From positions 2,382,501-2,446,500 of the forward strand of contig NZ_CP014545.1 of assembly GCF_001586275.1 (NCBI RefSeq): a stretch of 64,000 bases of DNA. Direction: 5' to 3'. The notes beneath the pieces are model-generated. The model ran no database searches. It was not told the DNA's origin and saw only the letters and a program-made list of their open reading frames with translations. Shown piece by piece: positions 7,875-18,027 of this stretch (position 1 is the first letter of the stretch; each line of letters opens with the position of its first letter). Source of the stretch: Sphingorhabdus sp. M41. GTDB taxonomy: Bacteria; Pseudomonadota; Alphaproteobacteria; Sphingomonadales; Sphingomonadaceae. The position numbers were made by a program, and so were the translations under genes.

Positions 7875-10856
7875 TCAGAAAGTGAATTTCACGCTCGCAC
7901 CATAACGACGGCCCAGAGCGTCATAAGACGATGGATAGACGTTACCGGAGTTGTACGATGTCGAACCGATGTCCGAACCAACCAGCTTCGGCTTGTTGTC
8001 CAGCAAGTTCTGCGCTGTCAGCGTGAACAGTACATTTTCACTAACATCCCACTGGAATGACAGATCGAAATAATGTTCAGCCGGGATGGTTGTGAACTCA
8101 GGGTTTACAACGCAACCACCGGTATCCGCACCAAGTGGATCAGGGCAACCAGTTGGATCAGCAAGAGCAGCCGCGATTTCTGCATTATTCTGGGTAGGCT
8201 CATACTGGAGACCACTCAGATAGCGCCAGCGCAATGACAACGTGTAATCTTCGTCAAATGTCATCGATGTACGCTGAGAAAACGCGAATTCCGACTGAGG
8301 CGAGAGACAGTTAACCGAGTAGAAGCCAACGCAATCCCGATCCAGCCCCGTTGGTGAAGCCTGGAACTTGTTCTTGTTCGTCCAGGTACCGTCGAAGGAC
8401 AGGCTCAGGCCGATCATATCGCTCAGGTCCGTGTTGTACCGCAAGCTTACATCGATACCGTCAGTCGCAATCGCGCCCGAGTTGGTCTGTTGCAAGATCA
8501 AGCCCCTTGTGGTGGCCGGATCGCCGTCAAGACCGCCTGTTGCCGGGTTACGCGAAATGAACGCCGGTGAGCAGAATGGATTCGCAACCGATGGATTGTC
8601 AAAACAAGCATCTTTAGCATCACCAACGGTTGGCGACGAGATTGCTTCCGTGACGTCGATGTTGAAGTAGTCCACGGTCAGAGCAAGCCCTGGGATCGCA
8701 TCTGGCTGGAACGCCACACCGACAGTCCAGGTTTTAGCGGTTTCCGTTCCCAGATTTGGGTTACCGCCAGTGGTGACGTTGATCTGGCCAGCAGCTGGCT
8801 GAAGCAACGTACCTGCCTGAATTGCGGCAGCACCGGTGCTTCCAGCAGGGACCTGCGACAAACAAGCGGCAAGCAAGTTGCCAGTTGGAGCCGTTGGACC
8901 TGCGCAAGGATCGGAACCCAAGTTGCTCAAGCCGGTCGAAACTGGCGTGAACAATTCACCGATATTCGGTGCGCGCGATGAACGCTGATAGTTACCACGG
9001 AAGGTCAGTCCAGGAATGACTTCCCAGCTACCACCAGCTTTCCAAGTGAATTCCGTACCCGCAGAAGAATAATCGGAATAACGGGCACCGAGGTCAATGG
9101 TCAGGCTTTCTGCGAAAGATTCACCTTCGAACACCGGAATGCTTACTTCGCCAAAGGCGTCATACACATCATACTGGCCGTCGATGTCAGGAGCGGCACC
9201 ACCAGCACCGACAACGGCACCTGGAGTTTTCGTGGCATCATCCGATTTCCGGGTCGCAGTGAAACTACGATATTCGCCACCAACAGCAAACTGGATCGGG
9301 GTTTCAGCCAAGCCGAAGCCGAGATCACCGGTAATCGAACCGCTTACGGTTGCGATCGACGTGCTGGTGATAACCTGTTGAGTCAGTCCACCCACATAGT
9401 CGATGGCTGCCTGCGAACCGAGGTTGCCTTCCAGACCAAAGAGGTTGATCGGCGCACATCCGTCATTGCCCGAAATACATTCCCCGTTCGGAAGAACATA
9501 AAGTGCATCATCAAGACGCGAACGACGGAAGAAGCCGGTCTGGGTCTGGATGCGTTCGCTTTCGCCATAAGTACCCGAAACATCATAGCTAATGTTGTCG
9601 GTGATCGCGCCACGAGCACCTACGACCATGTTGAACAGGGTCGAAGCATAGATCGAGTCACGCGTACCTGCTTCGATCGAACGACGACGAACCTGAGTGT
9701 TGACATTAACAAAGTCAGGGTTCGTTGCACCACCAGCCAAGGTTGGACCGAATGGCGTGTTGATGCCAGCGGTACACTGAGCTGCAGTCAAACCGAGACC
9801 CGCACAGAACTGATTGGCGATACCGACCGGAATGGTTGGGTTGTTCAGGTTGATGTCATAGTTGTTGAAGAACGAGCCACCGGGAGCGATGATCGTTTTA
9901 ACCGTCTGCTTGGAGAAGACAGCCTGAGAGTAAAGCTCAACATTTTCGTTGATTTCATAACGAGCGGAGCTGAAAATGTTGAACCGTTCAAATGGCGTCT
10001 GGAAGATGTTGAACGGGTTGAAGTTGAATGGACGATCAAAAACACCGCTCAGAACGGTCTGTCCGTCTGGAGCAATCTGACCGAAGCCGCCTGGGATGGG
10101 GCCAATGATAACAGCTGGGATGGCATTGGAAGAACCGCCAGCTTCGCCAGAGAACGAACTGATGTTAAATTCACCAAAAGAACGATCGCCCTGATATACA
10201 GCGTCCTGATCCTGATAACCAACGCTCAGTACAACGTTACCGCGTCCGTCGTCGAAATTAGCACCAATGGTCAGGTCGGTACGGAAAACATTGCCGTCGC
10301 CTTCTTCGGTGATTTGCTCCGAAACATTCATCTCAACGCCAGCAAAGTCGCGCTTGGTGATGAAGTTAACAACGCCGGAGATTGCGTCCGCACCATAAGT
10401 GGTCGTAGCACCACCGGTCAGAACATCGGTACGCTCGATAACAGCCAATGGGATGCTGTTAAGATCGACGCGGCCGGTTGTGTCGGCAGGAACGAAGCGA
10501 CGTCCGTCGAGAAGAACCAGGTTACGCTGCGAACCGATACCGCGAAGGTTAACGAAGGACGAACCGCCGTTGCCGTTGTTTACGGCAGAGCCGGTTGATG
10601 GAATTGCCGATGGCAGCTCACGAAGGAATTGTTCAGCGGTGTTGGTCTGACGCAGTTCCAGTTCTTCGGAAGTTACAACGCCAACCGGGCTTGAAAGCTC
10701 CAGGTTAGGGTTGCTGATACGCGAACCGGTAACAACGATAACACTTTGATCCGCTTCAGCGGCTTCCTGATCTTGCGCGAAGGCAGGCGTAGAAACCATA
10801 GCGAGTCCGAGCACCATAGGTGCAACAGATGCCTTTAGGTTTGAAAATTTTCTCAT
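7875..10856 (-). CDS. TonB-dependent outer-membrane receptor
   Basis: A 993-residue receptor. The signal peptide (MRKFSNLKASVAP to TPAFA) is followed by a short mature N terminus with VIVVTGSRI as TonB-box/plug start. The plug domain has QNTAEQFLRELPSAIP-like helices, VNLRGIGSQRNLVLLDGRR and DAISGVVNFITKRDFAG. A 22-strand barrel follows, ending with Phe in SVKFTF. The start is set at the ATG on 10854-10856 because the signal peptide begins there. Sphingomonads carry many such receptors for siderophores, oligosaccharides or vitamins; nothing here identifies the ligand. The barrel's long Gly/Asn/Pro loops resemble the large Caulobacter/sphingomonad class. An inverted repeat about 175 bp upstream could be an operator. 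Confidence 0.95.
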   Translation of the reverse strand: MRKFSNLKASVAPMVLGLAMVSTPAFAQDQEAAEADQSVIVVTGSRISNPNLELSSPVGVVTSEELELRQTNTAEQFLRELPSAIPSTGSAVNNGNGGSSFVNLRGIGSQRNLVLLDGRRFVPADTTGRVDLNSIPLAVIERTDVLTGGATTTYGADAISGVVNFITKRDFAGVEMNVSEQITEEGDGNVFRTDLTIGANFDDGRGNVVLSVGYQDQDAVYQGDRSFGEFNISSFSGEAGGSSNAIPAVIIGPIPGGFGQIAPDGQTVLSGVFDRPFNFNPFNIFQTPFERFNIFSSARYEINENVELYSQAVFSKQTVKTIIAPGGSFFNNYDINLNNPTIPVGIANQFCAGLGLTAAQCTAGINTPFGPTLAGGATNPDFVNVNTQVRRRSIEAGTRDSIYASTLFNMVVGARGAITDNISYDVSGTYGESERIQTQTGFFRRSRLDDALYVLPNGECISGNDGCAPINLFGLEGNLGSQAAIDYVGGLTQQVITSTSIATVSGSITGDLGFGLAETPIQFAVGGEYRSFTATRKSDDATKTPGAVVGAGGAAPDIDGQYDVYDAFGEVSIPVFEGESFAESLTIDLGARYSDYSSAGTEFTWKAGGSWEVIPGLTFRGNYQRSSRAPNIGELFTPVSTGLSNLGSDPCAGPTAPTGNLLAACLSQVPAGSTGAAAIQAGTLLQPAAGQINVTTGGNPNLGTETAKTWTVGVAFQPDAIPGLALTVDYFNIDVTEAISSPTVGDAKDACFDNPSVANPFCSPAFISRNPATGGLDGDPATTRGLILQQTNSGAIATDGIDVSLRYNTDLSDMIGLSLSFDGTWTNKNKFQASPTGLDRDCVGFYSVNCLSPQSEFAFSQRTSMTFDEDYTLSLRWRYLSGLQYEPTQNNAEIAAALADPTGCPDPLGADTGGCVVNPEFTTIPAEHYFDLSFQWDVSENVLFTLTAQNLLDNKPKLVGSDIGSTSYNSGNVYPSSYDALGRRYGASVKFTF

Positions 10857-11028
10857 GTAATCCAGTCCCTTATTCTGGAGAGGTAGACCAACATAGCCTA
10901 TCCCCGGTTGTTGACCGATGGCAATCTGCACGCCCCAAACGCACGGATTCGACCATCGAGTTGGGCGTCAATTGCAACAAGGCATCTGGCCTGTAAAGCT
11001 TCTGTTCAGCAAAACCGGCGGATTTTGT

Positions 11029-11058
11029 ACAGATTGTAACTATTTTGTCACAGTCTGT
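11029..11058. promoter_or_regulatory. Inverted repeat in a 336-bp divergent intergenic region
   Basis: ACAGATTGTAACTA (11029-11042) and TTGTCACAGTCTGT (11045-11058) are inverted copies matching at 11 of 14 positions across a 2-nt gap. It lies between the TonB-dependent receptor gene (minus) and a small secreted-protein gene (plus) and is the only strong symmetric element I see in 10857-11192. It could be an operator for either gene. No regulator is assigned. Confidence 0.4.
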
Positions 11059-11192
11059 AGCGCGCGGGAATGTGGCAAATTTTCCGCTGCGACATCGCGA
11101 AATTTTTGTTCTCGCAGAACCATCACGGCTGGCAGAACAATGAATTGCCTCTGATGACGCTATTGCTTATGTCACATGACATAGGGAATGAA

Positions 11193-11780
11193 ATGACAGG
11201 AAAAACGGCAATGGTTAATTCTAAATGGTTTTTCACCGGCATGCTTTCAGCAACCGCGGCGGTCGCTGCCAGCCTTAGTATCCCGGCAGTTGCTCAGGAA
11301 ACGGACCGGAAAAAGGCGCTGACCGCGCCACCGGCTATCTATACAGACTTGATAGCTTGCAAGGATGTTGCAGAACCAACGGCAAGACTGGCCTGCTACG
11401 ATGACAAGGTTACCGCGCTGCAAACCGCGCAGGCGAGCAATCAGGTGGTTATCGCCGACCGCGAACAGGTTCGCGAAGCCCGACGCGGCCTGTTTGGGCT
11501 GACGCTACCAAGGATCAAGCTGTTTGACGGTGATGGTGATGAAGGCGAGCAAATCGAGGCAATTGAAGGGATCATCCAGTCTGCGCGGACGATTCGCAGC
11601 GGCAAATGGCTAATCCAGCTGGAAGAGGGTGCGGTTTGGCAGCAGACCGAGCCTCCTCGCAGCACCATGCGTCGGCCAAAGGCGGGAGATTCGATCACGA
11701 TCGAACGTGCGGCCTTGGGAAGCTATCTGGCCAAAGTGAATGATGGTCGCGGATTCAAAGTCAAACGGGTCGCGAACTGA
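11193..11780 (+). CDS. Secreted protein of unknown function with a conserved ACYD motif
   Basis: A 195-residue protein with a signal peptide (hydrophobic about 13-31, cleavage near IPAVAQ). Just after it comes the pattern LIACKDVAEPTARLACYDD, widespread at the N terminus of small alphaproteobacterial periplasmic proteins, with two cysteines likely bonded. A helical Gln/Arg-rich stretch and a beta-rich C-terminal half follow (GKWLIQLEEGAVWQQTE, AGDSITIERAALGSY). The start at 11193 has AGGGA at good spacing; the ATG at 11211 also has a possible site and would shorten the signal peptide by six residues. Function unknown, probably envelope. Confidence 0.75.
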   Translation: MTGKTAMVNSKWFFTGMLSATAAVAASLSIPAVAQETDRKKALTAPPAIYTDLIACKDVAEPTARLACYDDKVTALQTAQASNQVVIADREQVREARRGLFGLTLPRIKLFDGDGDEGEQIEAIEGIIQSARTIRSGKWLIQLEEGAVWQQTEPPRSTMRRPKAGDSITIERAALGSYLAKVNDGRGFKVKRVAN

Positions 11781-11799
11781 ACCCCGGGATATTATGAAA

Positions 11800-12681
11800 T
11801 CAATCCATCGGTCCGGTCAGCAGGATCGGGTCAATCCGGGCTGCGTTCCATTTCATCGACCAGTGCAGATGCGGGCCGGTGGCGCTGCCGGTTGCGCCGA
11901 TCCGGCCAATGGGTTCGCCGCGTTTGACTTGCTGTCCCTCTTTGACCAATATCTCTGAGCCGTGCAGAAAGGCGCTGTTGAGGCCCATGCCATGGTCGAT
12001 CATCAGCAGATTGCCCTCGAGCGTGAACGGGCTGGATGCTGCCAGCGTTACCACGCCATCGGCGGGGGCGACATAATAGGTGCCGGCGGGCGCAGCGATA
12101 TCGACGCCGCTGTGATAGCTACCGGGATCGCCATTATAGATGCGCTGCGATCCGAACTGGCCGGAGATACGGCCCTTTGCAGGCCAGATGAAGGTTTCAC
12201 GCCAGCCCTTGCTGTCGCTGGTGACCGAGCGCGCGGCGTTGATCTGGGCGAGCTCGGGACCACGGCGCGCGAGGAAGGCGGCGCTGCGGGTGGTCGCCCG
12301 GCGGTTGATGCTGACATGCTCGATCTTCCAGTTACGGGGAGCAATGTTGATGAATTTGCGGACGGTCTCGCCATTGTCGAGCGTTGCGATAATGTTGGCG
12401 GCCTGTCCGGCGTCGCGGTTGAAGGCGATGATGAACTTGCCATCCTCGTCGAACGGGACCGGCTCGCCGTCAAAAGACAGGCTGCGGGTTCCTGCGGGCG
12501 CGTCGCCGATCATCACGCCGCCCTGTATCGCTTCGCCGCTGAAGCCGAATTTTATCGCTTCGCGGAAGGCTGACTGTTCGGTGTCACCGGTTCCGGCGGT
12601 TTTGGCATAGACGATGGCCGCTGGTGCAGCGGCAGCGGAGATGGCTAAAAGGGCCAGAACGGTTCTAAACCGTCCGATCAT
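11800..12681 (-). CDS. M23 family metallopeptidase, LytM-type
   Basis: A 293-residue protein with an N-terminal signal or anchor segment (about 5-24), a beta-rich central domain, and a C-terminal peptidase M23 domain. Zinc ligands are visible as SYHSGVDIAAPAG (His and Asp) and GPHLHW (His-x-His, second His as ligand). The glycine-rich substrate groove GQFGSQRIYNGDPGS precedes the first. Such enzymes cut peptidoglycan peptide bridges in the periplasm, or activate amidases when degenerate; here the visible ligands are intact. Its start overlaps the DUF2093 gene stop by 4 bp, so the two are co-transcribed. Exact cleavage target unknown. Confidence 0.92.
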   Translation of the reverse strand: MIGRFRTVLALLAISAAAAPAAIVYAKTAGTGDTEQSAFREAIKFGFSGEAIQGGVMIGDAPAGTRSLSFDGEPVPFDEDGKFIIAFNRDAGQAANIIATLDNGETVRKFINIAPRNWKIEHVSINRRATTRSAAFLARRGPELAQINAARSVTSDSKGWRETFIWPAKGRISGQFGSQRIYNGDPGSYHSGVDIAAPAGTYYVAPADGVVTLAASSPFTLEGNLLMIDHGMGLNSAFLHGSEILVKEGQQVKRGEPIGRIGATGSATGPHLHWSMKWNAARIDPILLTGPMD

Positions 12682-12887
12682 TTTTCGCTTTCCGGAAGAT
12701 GAGCCTGCGCAGAAATCTGTGCCGTGGCATAGGGCTCCTGCTTTTCGACGCTCCAGTAACGGAGCTCGTCGAGCGGGATCGCTTCGCCGGTCACCGCGCA
12801 GAGGACATGGTCTCCCGAGGTCAGCGGCCGGAAGCCGTTCGGCATATAGTGCAGCTTTGCCACCTTGTTGCGATTGGACATTAACAT
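12678..12887 (-). CDS. DUF2093 domain protein
   Basis: A 69-residue protein with the DUF2093 pattern: AKLHYMPNGFRPLTSGDHVLCAVTG followed in the chain by IPLDELRYWSVEKQEPYA. Only one cysteine is present, so it is not an obvious zinc ribbon. Its stop codon overlaps the start of the M23 peptidase gene by 4 bp, a translational-coupling arrangement, and it is the first gene of that pair. An alternative ATG two codons in (12879-12881) is equally possible, since neither has a clear Shine-Dalgarno. Function of the family is not known to me. Confidence 0.8.
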   Translation of the reverse strand: MLMSNRNKVAKLHYMPNGFRPLTSGDHVLCAVTGEAIPLDELRYWSVEKQEPYATAQISAQAHLPESEK

Positions 12888-12969
12888 AGGACGCTTATAC
12901 TCCCTCGATCCTTTACCTGCGATTTACGGTCATGATCGCCACAGCGGGACGATCCTACCGCAAATCCCC

Positions 12970-14434
12970 CTAGAATAAATCCTGCTGCCTGTCATCCGGC
13001 GCTTTTTTGACTCTGCTGGGCGATGGCGGAGCAGGCTTCGGCTTGGCCGGCGCCTCATCCGTCACGATCGCGCCAACGACCCCGTCCTGGAAATGCAGGT
13101 CGAGATCACCGGCCTTTATCGCGGCGGCGCGATTGGCGATCAGGCTGCCGTCCGGACCGGAGACCCGGGCATAGCCGCGTTTCAGCGGACCGTCGGGCGA
13201 GACTTGCTGGGCCAGCCGCCACAAGGCGTCGAGCCGCTGCCGCGCCTCGTCGAGCGGGCGCTGCACCAGGCTGACCGGCAGATCGAGCCGCTTGTACTGC
13301 TCCTGCGAACGGGCCAGCCGCTGTTTCAATATCGACGGCCGCAAGGCCCCTGCACTGCTGGCAAAGCGGCTGCGGGCGTGGGCGATATTCTGGCTCATGC
13401 CATATTTCATCCGTTCGGACGTCTCGTCGACCCGCTGCTGGTGCGGGCGGAGCAGATCGGTCAGCGCCGGCATCAGCCGTCGTTGCGCCTCCAGCCGCTC
13501 CTGGGCGGTGCTCAGGCTGCGCTGCACGCTGCGCGCCATCCGCGCCTTGCCCTCGGCAAGTGTGGCCAGCCATTCCGCCCGGACCGGCACCGCCATTTCG
13601 GCGGCAGCGGTAGGCGTCGGCGCGCGCAGGTCGGCGGCGAAATCGCAGAGCGTCGTGTCGGTCTCGTGGCCCACGGCGGAAATGATCGGGATCGAGCAAT
13701 CCGCCACTGCCCGGACCACGATTTCCTCGTTAAAGCTCCACAGGTCCTCGATCGACCCGCCACCGCGCGCGACGATCACCAGATCGGGCCGGGCGACCGG
13801 ACCATCCGGCGCCATCTCGGAGAAGCCGCGAATGGCGTGGGATATCTGTTTTGCGGCGCCCTCGCCCTGCACCAGCACCGGCCAGACGATGACATGGCTG
13901 GGGCAGCGATCGGCGAGCCTGTGCAATATATCGCGGATCACCGAACCGGTCGGGGAGGTGACCACGCCAATCGTCTTGGGCAGGAACGGAATCGGTTTCT
14001 TGCGGTCCTGATCGAACAGGCCCTCGGCGAGCAGCTTGGCCTTGAGCTTCTCGAACAGGGCCATCAGCGCGCCCTCGCCCGCCAGTTCCATCTTGTCGAT
14101 CACCACCTGATATTTCGAGCGGCCGGGATAAGTGGTCAGCTTTCCCGAGACCACGACCTCGATGCCATCCTCCGGCCGGAATGGCAGCCGTCCGGCATTG
14201 CCCTTCCACATCACCCCGTCGATCACCGCCTTGTCGTCCTTCAGCGCCAGATAGACATGGCCCGAGGCCGCGCGTTTGAAGCCCGAGATTTCGCCGCGGA
14301 TCCGGACATAGCCGAAGCGATCCTCGACCACTCGCTTGAGCGCTCCGGATATTTCCGAAACCGACAACGGCGGGGCGTTGTCACCCTGCCCGCTCTCGGC
14401 TAGGAGCTTCGCGTCTAATGAGAGGGAATCGTCC

Positions 14435-14436
<2 letters not shown>
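12970..14436 (-). CDS. xseA: Exodeoxyribonuclease VII large subunit
   Basis: A 488-residue XseA. It has an N-terminal OB-fold (about 20-120, with [19 protein letters not shown] and VWVRGE-like VRIRGEISG), then the catalytic core with [35 protein letters not shown] and [25 protein letters not shown] long Arg/Gln-rich coiled coil (about 300-400) and a basic tail follow. It degrades single-stranded DNA together with XseB, which is not in this window. Its ATG (14434-14436) overlaps the purD ATG on the other strand by two bases, and an ACAGGA site for it lies inside the first purD codons. Confidence 0.97.
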
Positions 14437-15715
<1,279 letters not shown>

Positions 15716-15809
15716 ACTCAAAAGGCGGTACAGCGCGTCCGGGGTTTTTCAGACCTGGGGCCAGAGATCGGTTCTCGCCTGCCCTTTTGTGGCGAGCGGC
15801 GTGATGGGA

Positions 15810-15871
15810 CTCGCGCGAAGACACGAAGGCGCAAAGAGATTGCGCTTTGTGACTTCATGTCTTCGTGCGAG
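15810..15871. repeat. Long imperfect palindromic intergenic repeat
   Basis: Arms 15810-15836 and 15845-15871 are inverted copies identical at 23 of 27 positions with an 8-nt loop. The core is CGAAGACACGAAGGC against its complement. I recall this type of intergenic palindrome as common in sphingomonad genomes. It would form a long hairpin in RNA, but no T-run follows, so terminator function is doubtful. Confidence 0.75.
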
Positions 15872-16148
15872 CCCGGCAATTTTGCGTCGCGCCGTGAACT
15901 TTACACAGACATCCGCTTTTATTTTCTGTAATCTTTGCCCCCAGGCCGCAGAAATCCTGCCTTTGTAGGAAGCCAACCGGTCGTCGAGTGTAACCTTTGG
16001 GATTGCCGCCCAAACCGGTCCCCGAGAAACAAGCGCGCAGCCGCCAGCGCCGCGATCCTATCGAGATTGTCAAAGAGCCCGCCCCGCGCATGGCGCGGAG
16101 CAGTTGCGATAATAGCGGATTGAGCCAGATGTAGGACAGCGCTTTTTC

Positions 16149-16280
16149 CACCTTCTCCCGTGCGGGAGAAGGATACGAAGCCTTATCCGAAGGATTAGGC
16201 GAAGTTGGATGAGGGTGTTCCGCCGGGTTGGGTGCTGTGCAAATAAGGTCCGGTAGACCCTCACCCAGCTCCGAGGAGGT
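16149..16280. repeat. Dispersed repeat element, copy A
   Basis: Begins with the palindrome CCTTCTCCCG/CGGGAGAAGG (16151-16172), continues GATACGAA, then AGTTGGATGAGGGTGTT, a variable centre, and ends near CCCTCACCCAGCT. The same ordered blocks occur at 17821-18010 with a different centre. GGATGAGGGTG and CACCCTCACCC-like blocks are mutually complementary, so the element folds into a large hairpin. Confidence 0.75.
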
Positions 16281-16364
16281 GTGAGACACGGTGATGGGCG
16301 GCCGAGTTTTAAGGTTGTTGCAACTCTGACCGTTGCACTGGGATGTCCCGCGTCATCTCGCCAC

Positions 16365-17009
16365 CTAGTCGAAAAGTGCCAACATCTCATTAGAAAGATC
16401 GCGCCGACAAACGACGACCTCTTTGCCGTTCGTCACGTCCATTGGATACCACAAGACGGCTCCTGTTTCGACACACAGACCCTGAGGCGCCATATAGGAA
16501 CCATCATCCTGATATAGTTCCGGCGTGGCATCGCCTAGCCTTCTCAGCAAGGGCGGATTATCTTTGTGCGGCTTCCTATTCATACCTTGAATAACACCCT
16601 TGGCAGCGGGCATGCGAACGAGTGCAAGCCGATGCTCAAGCGCGAGTAACCGGGACGCATCTGTACCACTTGCCTTGAATGGTGCTTTCGCCGCGCGGGC
16701 AACCTCATAGGCCGACAATAGCCAGTTCTCCGACAAAGCGAACTGTAAATCCAAAGACCATATTGGTTCATCGGAAGCATCATCCTTCATTCGCTCCAGT
16801 CGTTCGGCCTCAATCAACCGCAGCATCAAGTCGAGACGGCCATTGCGCTGCAACGCTATGAGGTGAGCATTCCCTGCAACGGAACCGAGCGCAAAGGATA
16901 CCGAAATCCATTTCTCATGGAGCTCTTCGTCGCTGGCCATCGCCATCCCGTAGGCGGACAGAAGAAGTTCAGTAGCTGTCATCACTATTGCCCTAGCGTT
17001 AACGCGCAT
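16365..17009 (-). CDS. Protein of unknown function beside a toxin-antitoxin pair
   Basis: About 214 residues, soluble. The first two thirds are Ala/Leu-rich and helical (ATELLLSAYGMAMASDEELH, GNAHLIALQRNGRLDLMLRL, FALSENWLLSAYEVARAAK, LALEHRLALVRMPAAKGV). The C-terminal third is more beta-like, with ETGAVLWYPMDVTNGKEVVV. The composition has fewer GC-rich codons than its neighbours, suggesting acquired DNA. The start is uncertain: ATG at 17007-17009 is used, ATG at 16980-16982 is an alternative, and a TTG at 17022 is less likely. I do not recognise a family. It lies between repeat copy A and ccdAB, which is a typical accessory context. Confidence 0.6.
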   Translation of the reverse strand: MRVNARAIVMTATELLLSAYGMAMASDEELHEKWISVSFALGSVAGNAHLIALQRNGRLDLMLRLIEAERLERMKDDASDEPIWSLDLQFALSENWLLSAYEVARAAKAPFKASGTDASRLLALEHRLALVRMPAAKGVIQGMNRKPHKDNPPLLRRLGDATPELYQDDGSYMAPQGLCVETGAVLWYPMDVTNGKEVVVCRRDLSNEMLALFD

Positions 17010-17162
17010 TTGCGGTGCCTGCAACGGTGCCCGCAGCGATTATATCTCCTGACCTAAATTAGGTATCCACTCGTCGGGTCGAACCCTCGCACCCGACATA
17101 GGGACAATGCGGGAATTACGGTGACAGTGCGCTCAATTATTCCACGGCACTCGCCTCATTCG

Positions 17163-17471
17163 TCAAAACCCCTGAAACAGAAAATCCAGCGCATCGACAA
17201 TCACCGCTCGATAGGGCTCTTCCACATTGACCACCGGCTTGCCCAGCGACGCGCGGCGCAGGGTGCCGATGTCGGTGGTCATCAGGCAGAAGCCTTCTCC
17301 CTTGATGATGATTTCCGGTTTCAGCTTGCGCATCGTTTCGGCCTTGGCGACGCCTGCCGGAACCAGCGGCACGACTACCACGCTGGCGAGTTCGGACAGC
17401 AGGTCGGCCTGCACCTCCAGCACATAAGGCACTTCTGCCCGGTTCAGCGCATAGATATCAAAGCGCGCCAT
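17163..17471 (-). CDS. ccdB: CcdB-family toxin
   Basis: A 102-residue CcdB protein starting MARFDIYAL, with the family pattern PYVLEVQADLLSELASVVVVPL, then IIIKGEGFCLMTTDIGTLRR and a C-terminal DALDFLFQGF. The C-terminal Trp of F-plasmid CcdB, which stacks against GyrA, is replaced: the tail here is aromatic (FLFQGF) but has no Trp. CcdB poisons DNA gyrase unless bound by CcdA. The start (17469-17471) lies inside the antitoxin gene, overlapping it by 14 bp, so the two are translationally coupled. Confidence 0.88.
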   Translation of the reverse strand: MARFDIYALNRAEVPYVLEVQADLLSELASVVVVPLVPAGVAKAETMRKLKPEIIIKGEGFCLMTTDIGTLRRASLGKPVVNVEEPYRAVIVDALDFLFQGF

Positions 17472-17721
17472 TATCGTCGGCCCAGTCGGGAACCAGCAGC
17501 GGACCGGATTCCGCGACACGCTGGTTATGCGCGGCGATTCTATCCAGATTTTCGGCCAGCCAGTTTGCTTCGCGCGCTTGCTTGATCGCCGCTTCGATAC
17601 CCGCCTCTGCCGCCTTCGAAGCGTTGAGTTTCAGGGCCTTGGCCTCGCTCAATATATCTTCGCGGATGGTCAGGTTTATCGGGCGTCGTTTCGAGTTTTG
17701 CGGATGGGCGGTAGTAGCCAT
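17458..17721 (-). CDS. ccdA: CcdA-family antitoxin
   Basis: An 87-residue antitoxin. The N-terminal ribbon-helix-helix-like part has RRPINLTIREDILSEAKALK; the C-terminal toxin-binding tail has ANWLAENLDRIAAHNQRV and ends PLLVPDWADDNGAL. The start at 17719-17721 is chosen for its GGAG site and because the DNA-binding domain begins just after. It is first in the operon with ccdB and would autorepress; a symmetric site lies just upstream (17745-17761). Confidence 0.88.
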   Translation of the reverse strand: MATTAHPQNSKRRPINLTIREDILSEAKALKLNASKAAEAGIEAAIKQAREANWLAENLDRIAAHNQRVAESGPLLVPDWADDNGAL

Positions 17722-17744
17722 CGGAGACTCCGTTGATTGAGCAT

Positions 17745-17761
17745 GTGCATACCTTATGCGC
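17745..17761 (-). promoter_or_regulatory. Candidate CcdAB operator
   Basis: GTGCATA (17745-17751) and TATGCGC (17755-17761) are inverted repeats with one mismatch around CCT, 24 bp upstream of the ccdA start. TATA-like sequence overlaps it on the minus strand, so a bound antitoxin complex would block the promoter. Inferred from position and symmetry only. Confidence 0.45.
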
Positions 17762-17820
17762 ATATAGCGGGCAACACAATACGGGGGCGTTTAATTTCCA
17801 AGTGCCGTAGGATCGTTACA

Positions 17821-18010
17821 CCTTCTCCCGTGAGAGAGAAGGATACGAAATCTTGCCGCCGGAGCGTCAGCGCAGGCGGCTCGATGCAGTTGGATGAGGG
17901 TGTTATGCTGGTGGGTTGCTTCGCATCATCGTGCTGTACACCCTCACCCAGCTTCGACTAGGCAGCGAGCTGCCAAGTCTGCTCATCCCTCTCCCTCACG
18001 GGAGAGGGGG
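17821..18010. repeat. Dispersed repeat element, copy B
   Basis: Shares with copy A the ordered blocks CCTTCTCCCGTG, GAGAAGGATACGAA, AGTTGGATGAGGGTGTT and ACCCTCACCCAGCT, but has a different and longer centre. It adds a right end (CCCTCTCCCTCACGGGAGAG) that is roughly the inverse of its left end. It fills most of the 306-bp gap between ccdA and the M20 peptidase gene; nothing else is seen there. Confidence 0.75.
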
Positions 18011-18027
18011 TTCGTCATTGCGACAGA

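Larger units (their letters stand above)
15716..16364. other. 649-bp intergenic region made of dispersed repeats
   Basis: No convincing gene. It contains a 62-nt imperfect palindrome (15810-15871), a middle stretch (about 15880-16140) that translates into short low-quality frames on the minus strand only, and a dispersed repeat (16149-16280) whose relative lies at 17821-18010. Short open frames here (for example minus 15855-16289) are products of these repeats: they show no start signal or domain. Confidence 0.6.

Noticed and set aside
9378-10598. Long open frame (406 codons) on the plus strand
   Set aside because: It is exactly antisense to the TonB-dependent receptor gene, whose protein has full family motifs. 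The antisense translation has no domain or start signal.
13093-14403. Long open frame (436 codons) on the plus strand
   Set aside because: Antisense to xseA; a by-product of GC-rich codon use. No recognisable domain.
15855-16289. Open frame (144 codons) on the minus strand in the intergenic region
   Set aside because: Built from dispersed repeat sequence, with no ribosome site or domain. I treat it as non-coding.
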